Shown here one piece after another: positions 63,459-64,000 of a DNA stretch of 64,000 nt; position 1 is the first letter of the stretch, and every line of letters starts with the position of its first letter. The notes beneath the pieces were generated by a model that was not told the origin of the DNA, did no database searches, and worked only from the letters and a program-made list of their open reading frames with translations. The position numbers and the translations under genes were made by a program. The stretch spans positions 142,928 through 206,927 of the forward strand of contig NZ_JASCXX010000007.1 of assembly GCF_030012215.1 (NCBI RefSeq). Direction: 5' to 3'. The DNA is from Anaerobaca lacustris. GTDB lineage: Bacteria; Planctomycetota; Phycisphaerae; Sedimentisphaerales; Anaerobacaceae.

Positions 63459-64000
63459 ATCCTTTCGCTCCTTTCGTACCGCCTGCGCAGAGCCGTCGGC
63501 GCGAAACGCCTCCGCGGGTCTCGAGTCCGTACCGCCCAGACACAGTGTCGGATGCCTATAGCCTTTGTTCACGGGATCAATGCCGCTGCGAGGTCGCCGG
63601 GGGGGCGCGGACCCGCCGCGAAGCCGGTGGATCTTCAGAAGACCCCGCCAGGACAGACGGATCGGGCTTGTCCGTATTGCGCGAGGCGTCCCGCCAAATT
63701 AGACCACCGTGCCGCGACATGAACGTCGGTCCCTCTCACGATGTCTTGCACCTGCCTTGTGGGCAACTGCTTGTTCCCAAACACGATATGCGCTGGGTGG
63801 CCAACCGAATCTCGCACCTGAGCCGATCTCGCTGATGCCTTGCAATACCGCCGGCTGGTTTCTCCACGCGCTTTTCCCACAAATCTCTATCTACTTGACG
63901 CTTGTCAGCAATCGGCATTTCACTCGATTTTGGTTTTTTCTTCCGAGTTGCTGAAAAACCCCGACGGGCCAGGGGGCCCGCCGGGACCATCATGCCGCCT
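63459..64000. other. intergenic region at right edge
   Basis: About 540 bases without a supportable gene; short frames here are composition artefacts. It presumably contains the PKD-gene promoter on the minus strand and ends with a terminator for a minus-strand gene lying beyond the window. Confidence 0.55.
63954..63985 (-). terminator. rho-independent terminator of a gene to the right of the window
   Basis: On the minus strand, stem CCCGGCGGGCC / GGCCCGTCGGG (one G-T pair) with a 4-base loop, followed by GTTTTTC. It faces left, so it ends transcription coming from beyond the right edge. Confidence 0.7.

Noticed and set aside
63868..63880. DnaA-box-like TTTTCCCACA near the right edge
   Set aside because: A single imperfect match without a cluster; not evidence for an origin.
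63736..63993. 85-codon minus-strand ORF at the right edge
   Set aside because: Its first 13 codons are the terminator hairpin at 63954-63985; no domain features.

Overview
The window looks like a piece of a GC-rich chromosome from an anaerobic planctomycete, most likely Phycisphaerae/Sedimentisphaerales-like. This is inferred from several things: ECF sigma factors paired with transmembrane LolA-like regulators, PKD-domain and SUMF1-type secreted proteins, a probable Re-citrate synthase, and intergenic low-complexity repeats of the kind that yield spurious 'NPRQAR..'-type ORFs. No rRNA, CRISPR array or intact transposon was found. There is one tRNA gene, Leu(UAA).

Layout. 1-13.7 kb, minus strand: an exopolysaccharide/O-antigen operon. 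In transcription order it holds a sugar-nucleotide epimerase, bifunctional fucose kinase/GDP-fucose pyrophosphorylase, DUF2723 glycosyltransferase, methyltransferase, Wzx-like flippase, FrhB-like Fe-S protein, O-antigen ligase-like protein, two GT4 glycosyltransferases and WecB (cut by the left edge). Several neighbours overlap in their coding sequences. 14.3-24 kb: diacylglycerol/undecaprenol kinase, two perfect parS sites, orphan parB, a secreted ankyrin protein, cysK, topA, a secreted repeat protein behind a long leader, and a GroES-like protein. 24-27.8 kb, minus: lptB-def-fmt-rsmB. 28-32.3 kb, plus: phosphoesterase-yidC-mnmE. 32.4-38.6 kb is an accessory island: an HNH/AP2 endonuclease between repeat tracts, a methyltransferase, a two-gene restriction-modification system whose methylase carries its own nuclease domain, and two tiny overlapping ORFs. 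38.8-47.8 kb: dnaK, tRNA-Leu, Re-citrate synthase candidate, HAD hydrolase, trxA-trxB, a sodium/solute symporter and a Tat-exported phosphoesterase.

47.9-63.5 kb is a surface-glycan and signalling region. It holds a secreted GH2 beta-galactosidase, then an ECF sigma factor with a membrane partner carrying a discoidin-like domain, a tandem SUMF1 protein, a PAS histidine kinase fused to a receiver, two more ECF/anti-sigma pairs, and a secreted PKD protein.

The most interesting signals are these: the three ECF/transmembrane-regulator modules, one of which looks like a glycan sensor beside a glycosidase; well-placed internal ribosome binding sites in two anti-sigma genes, exactly before the membrane segment; the compact BcgI-like restriction system; parB with two parS sites but no adjacent parA; and a divergent MnmE GTPase.
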